Positions 23,733 to 26,147 of a DNA stretch of 26,147 nt are shown piece by piece. The translations under genes were made by a program, and so were the position numbers. Location: positions 1 through 26,147 of the forward strand of contig DXOJ01000189.1 of assembly GCA_019412865.1 (NCBI GenBank), read 5' to 3'. A model generated the notes under the pieces. The model saw only the letters and a list, made by a program, of their open reading frames with translations, was not told the DNA's origin and did not search any database. Source of the stretch: Bacteroides sp. Its GTDB lineage: Bacteria; Bacteroidota; Bacteroidia; Bacteroidales; Bacteroidaceae. The first letter of the stretch is position 1. The number at the start of each line of letters is the position of its first letter.

Positions 23733-26084
23733 CTATTTTATCTCCACTTTCGTCTGTAATCTGATGTCATCGGAAGCAGCGCCAATCATTATCTGAAAAG
23801 TTCCCGGCTCCACAATCCTCTTTAAATTCCGATCGACAAGCGAGAAATCCTCTTCGGATAAAACAAACTTCACTTCCCGTTCTTCACCACTCTTCAAATA
23901 GAAACGTGCGAAGTGTTTCAATTGCTTCAACGGTTGCACTACTGAAGCGTATTCATCTCTCAAATAAAGTTGGGCTACTTCTTCACCGTCGTACTTTCCT
24001 GTGTTCCGGACTTTGAATGAAACTTCGAAAGAACGTGGTGTTAAAACTGACAGATGTAAATCCGAGTAATCAAAAGAGGTATAACTCAAACCATATCCGA
24101 AAGGATAAAGCGGAGAAGCAGACATTTCTACATAATCATGGCTTTGAGGAGCTTTCTTATTATAATAGAGTGGAATCTGTCCGACAGAACGGGGTACAGA
24201 GAATGGCAATCGTCCTGCCGGATTAAAATCGCCGAATAAAACATCGGCAATGGCAAACCCTCCTTCTTGTCCCGGGTAATAAGCGGTTAATACTACATCT
24301 GCATTTTCTGATGCCCAGTTTTTATCCAAGGGACGGCCTTCAATATAAACGACTACCAATGGCTTTCCGGTAGCTTTCAAGGCTTTGAGCAGTTCCTGTT
24401 GTTTTCCTAATAAAGAAAGTGTTGCACGGTCGAACCCTTCGCCACATTCCATATCGCTGATCGTCTTTTCGTTGGCAATGGCCGCACCCGTTTCTTTATA
24501 ACTGGTCTTGAAATCACGGGCACTGGAACCTCCCACCACGGCAATAACGACTTCGGAACGCTGGGCGGCTACAACGGCCTGTTCAATATCAACTGTCACA
24601 GTATCACGAATGGAGCAGCCTTTCACGTATTCCACTTGCGACGAAGAAAGTTTGGTTCTGATTCCATCCAAGACAGTCTTTATATTTTCTTCTTCCTGCG
24701 GAGCGGTATAATCCCCCAACATATTATAGCGATTATCAGCATTAGGTCCGATTAATGCTACTTTCATATTTTTGTTCAACGGAAGCAAAGAGTGCTCATT
24801 CTTCAACAACGTGATTGAAGCTTGTGCTACCCGGCGTGCCAAAGTTACAGATTCTTCACTGCGCACTTCTTTCTTTGCTTTTTCAGGATCTACATAAGGA
24901 TTTTCAAACAACCCCATCTCAAATTTTAATCGTAGAACACGGGCGACAGAAGCGTCAAGTACTGTTTTATTGATACGATCTGTGTTTACAACATTCATTA
25001 GATTCATATATGCATCACCTCCCAAATCCACATCTACTCCGGCTGATAATGCAAGAACAGCTGCTTCTTCCATAGTGGGCGCAACAAAATGGCTTTGATG
25101 AATACCTTCTATGCTGTATAAATCAGAAACGACAATTCCTCTGAATTTCCATTCATTCCGAAGAAGTTCGGTCAACAGAGAGTGATTGGCTGTGCAGGGA
25201 ACACCGTCCATCGAATTATAAGAAGTCATTACTGATAATGCTCCGGCATCGATAGCTTGCCTAAACGGGGGCAGGAAGTTCTCGTGCAGTTCACGTATAC
25301 CGGCAAAAGAGGGATTTCCGTTCTGTCCGCTTTCCGAGATACCGTAAGCGAGAAAGTGTTTGAGAGTAGCTAATGTGCTGTATGGATGTGACAAATCGCC
25401 GCCTCCTAATCCTTCCACCATCGCTTTTCCTATTCCACCCGTCAATACCGGGTCTTCACCAAAGGTTTCTTCTACACGAGACCAACGCGGGTCACGAGCC
25501 AAATCGAGCACAGGTCCATAGCTGATATGTCCGCCTTGCAAACGTATCTCTTTGCCGATTACCTTTCCTACTTCACGGATGAGTTGGGGCGACCAGGTAG
25601 CAGCCATTCCAATTCCGGTTGGAAAAACGGTTGTACCAATTGCCATGTGACCGTGCGGTGCTTCTTCGGCCAGGAATAAGGGAATTCCCAAACGGGTATT
25701 CTCTATTACGTACCTTTGCAAGGCATTTCCGGCCTTTGCAGCCAAGACGGGATTCAGTCCGGTTGACAATGTTTTCTTTGTCCACGGGTCGGCACGATAG
25801 GTTGCCCAAAGCATACCGGCATTTCTGTCTTTTATGAGTTGCTTGAATTTATCAGAAGGAAAAACATCGTTTCTTTTGATTTCATACATCTCCCACCCCA
25901 AAGGACAAAGGAGCTGGCCGACTTTTTCTTCTAATGTCATACGGGATAGCAAGTCGGCCACTCTTGTTTCTACCGATAAAGTCGGATTTTTATAGGTTAC
26001 TGCCGGAAGTTGCTGTGCAAAGGAATAAGAAACTCCTGTCATCATAGCCGTAAACAATAGTGATTTACAGATTCTATTTAGCAT
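23733..26084 (-). CDS. Glycoside hydrolase family 3 (beta-glucosidase/beta-xylosidase type)
   Basis: GH3 enzymes release terminal beta-linked sugars with retention. The 783-residue product has a signal peptide ending near SYSFAQQ, without lipobox, so it is probably periplasmic. The N-terminal TIM barrel spans about 35-380, with LDLARDPRWSRVEETFGEDP (193-212), LKHFLAYG (241-248) and the predicted nucleophile Asp321 in GIVVSDLYSIEG. The alpha/beta sandwich follows (about 410-640; LLKNEHSLLPL, VVVYIEGRPLDKNW), then a C-terminal fibronectin-III-like domain (about 690-775). The general acid/base Glu cannot be assigned confidently by eye. Substrate is not predictable. It is separated from the pectin locus by the repeat cassette and RhuM, so it may belong to another locus to the right. 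Confidence 0.93.
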   Translation of the reverse strand: MLNRICKSLLFTAMMTGVSYSFAQQLPAVTYKNPTLSVETRVADLLSRMTLEEKVGQLLCPLGWEMYEIKRNDVFPSDKFKQLIKDRNAGMLWATYRADPWTKKTLSTGLNPVLAAKAGNALQRYVIENTRLGIPLFLAEEAPHGHMAIGTTVFPTGIGMAATWSPQLIREVGKVIGKEIRLQGGHISYGPVLDLARDPRWSRVEETFGEDPVLTGGIGKAMVEGLGGGDLSHPYSTLATLKHFLAYGISESGQNGNPSFAGIRELHENFLPPFRQAIDAGALSVMTSYNSMDGVPCTANHSLLTELLRNEWKFRGIVVSDLYSIEGIHQSHFVAPTMEEAAVLALSAGVDVDLGGDAYMNLMNVVNTDRINKTVLDASVARVLRLKFEMGLFENPYVDPEKAKKEVRSEESVTLARRVAQASITLLKNEHSLLPLNKNMKVALIGPNADNRYNMLGDYTAPQEEENIKTVLDGIRTKLSSSQVEYVKGCSIRDTVTVDIEQAVVAAQRSEVVIAVVGGSSARDFKTSYKETGAAIANEKTISDMECGEGFDRATLSLLGKQQELLKALKATGKPLVVVYIEGRPLDKNWASENADVVLTAYYPGQEGGFAIADVLFGDFNPAGRLPFSVPRSVGQIPLYYNKKAPQSHDYVEMSASPLYPFGYGLSYTSFDYSDLHLSVLTPRSFEVSFKVRNTGKYDGEEVAQLYLRDEYASVVQPLKQLKHFARFYLKSGEEREVKFVLSEEDFSLVDRNLKRIVEPGTFQIMIGAASDDIRLQTKVEIK

Positions 26085-26147
26085 AACTATTTTTTATTAT
26101 TGCTGTCCGATTAAACTCGACAACAATAAAAATAGTGTGCTCGACTG
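26085..26147. other. Right-edge sequence upstream of GH3
   Basis: These 63 bases have no clear TAnnTTTG promoter for GH3. CTCGAC occurs twice, near 26115 and 26140, about 25 bp apart. I see no gene; the GH3 promoter or an upstream partner is probably beyond the window. Confidence 0.3.

Noticed and set aside
26103..26147. Insertion-sequence end at the right edge
   Set aside because: Only a duplicated CTCGAC is seen, with no recognisable terminal inverted repeat or transposase in the window.

Overview
The window is Bacteroidota DNA, most likely from a gut Bacteroides. The evidence is a hybrid two-component sensor/regulator, a SusC/SusD pair, short-leader lipoproteins with acidic residues after the cysteine, moderately AT-rich sequence, and promoters of the Bacteroides type (TTTG, about 20 bp, then TAnnTTTG). 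Species is not resolved. I saw no tRNA, rRNA, CRISPR, integrase or transposase gene.

Region 1 (1-18312) is a polysaccharide utilisation locus for pectin. On the plus strand is a hybrid two-component regulator (47-3754) that has lost its N-terminus. Convergent to it is a minus-strand run: susC (12156-8905), susD (8894-6819), a surface lipoprotein with DUF4957/DUF5123-like regions that is probably the glycan-binding protein (6802-5129), and a pectin methylesterase (5095-3791). Upstream, also on the minus strand, are a lipoprotein pectin methylesterase (16389-14770) and a GH95 enzyme (14748-12268). Divergent from these is a PL1 pectate lyase lipoprotein (16672-18312). In the inferred pathway the methylesterases remove methyl groups from homogalacturonan, the lyase cuts the exposed polygalacturonate, SusCD and its partner bind and import the fragments, and GH95 trims alpha-L-linked sugars. 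The susC and methylesterase promoters share a GTGGACTTTTT element at exactly the same distance from a common -7 box, which is probably the regulator's binding site.

Region 2 (18480-22541) is unlike its surroundings. After a small DUF2007-like gene comes a compact cassette: a helix-turn-helix/coiled-coil protein (minus, 19292-18858), about 1 kb of non-coding DNA packed with ordered repeats, and a VirE-type primase-helicase (plus, 20330-22414). Both ends carry the same 14-bp-stem hairpin and clusters of TGACAATA words. The non-coding core holds a 22-bp-periodic array ending in six palindromes arranged with mirror symmetry, which looks like a replication origin or a multi-site operator. This is the strongest candidate for an undescribed system in the window.

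Region 3 (22609-26147) has a RhuM-family gene with its own strong promoter and a GH3 beta-glycosidase, both on the minus strand. Both ends of the window may be next to something not visible here: the regulator's reading frame is broken within the first 46 bases.
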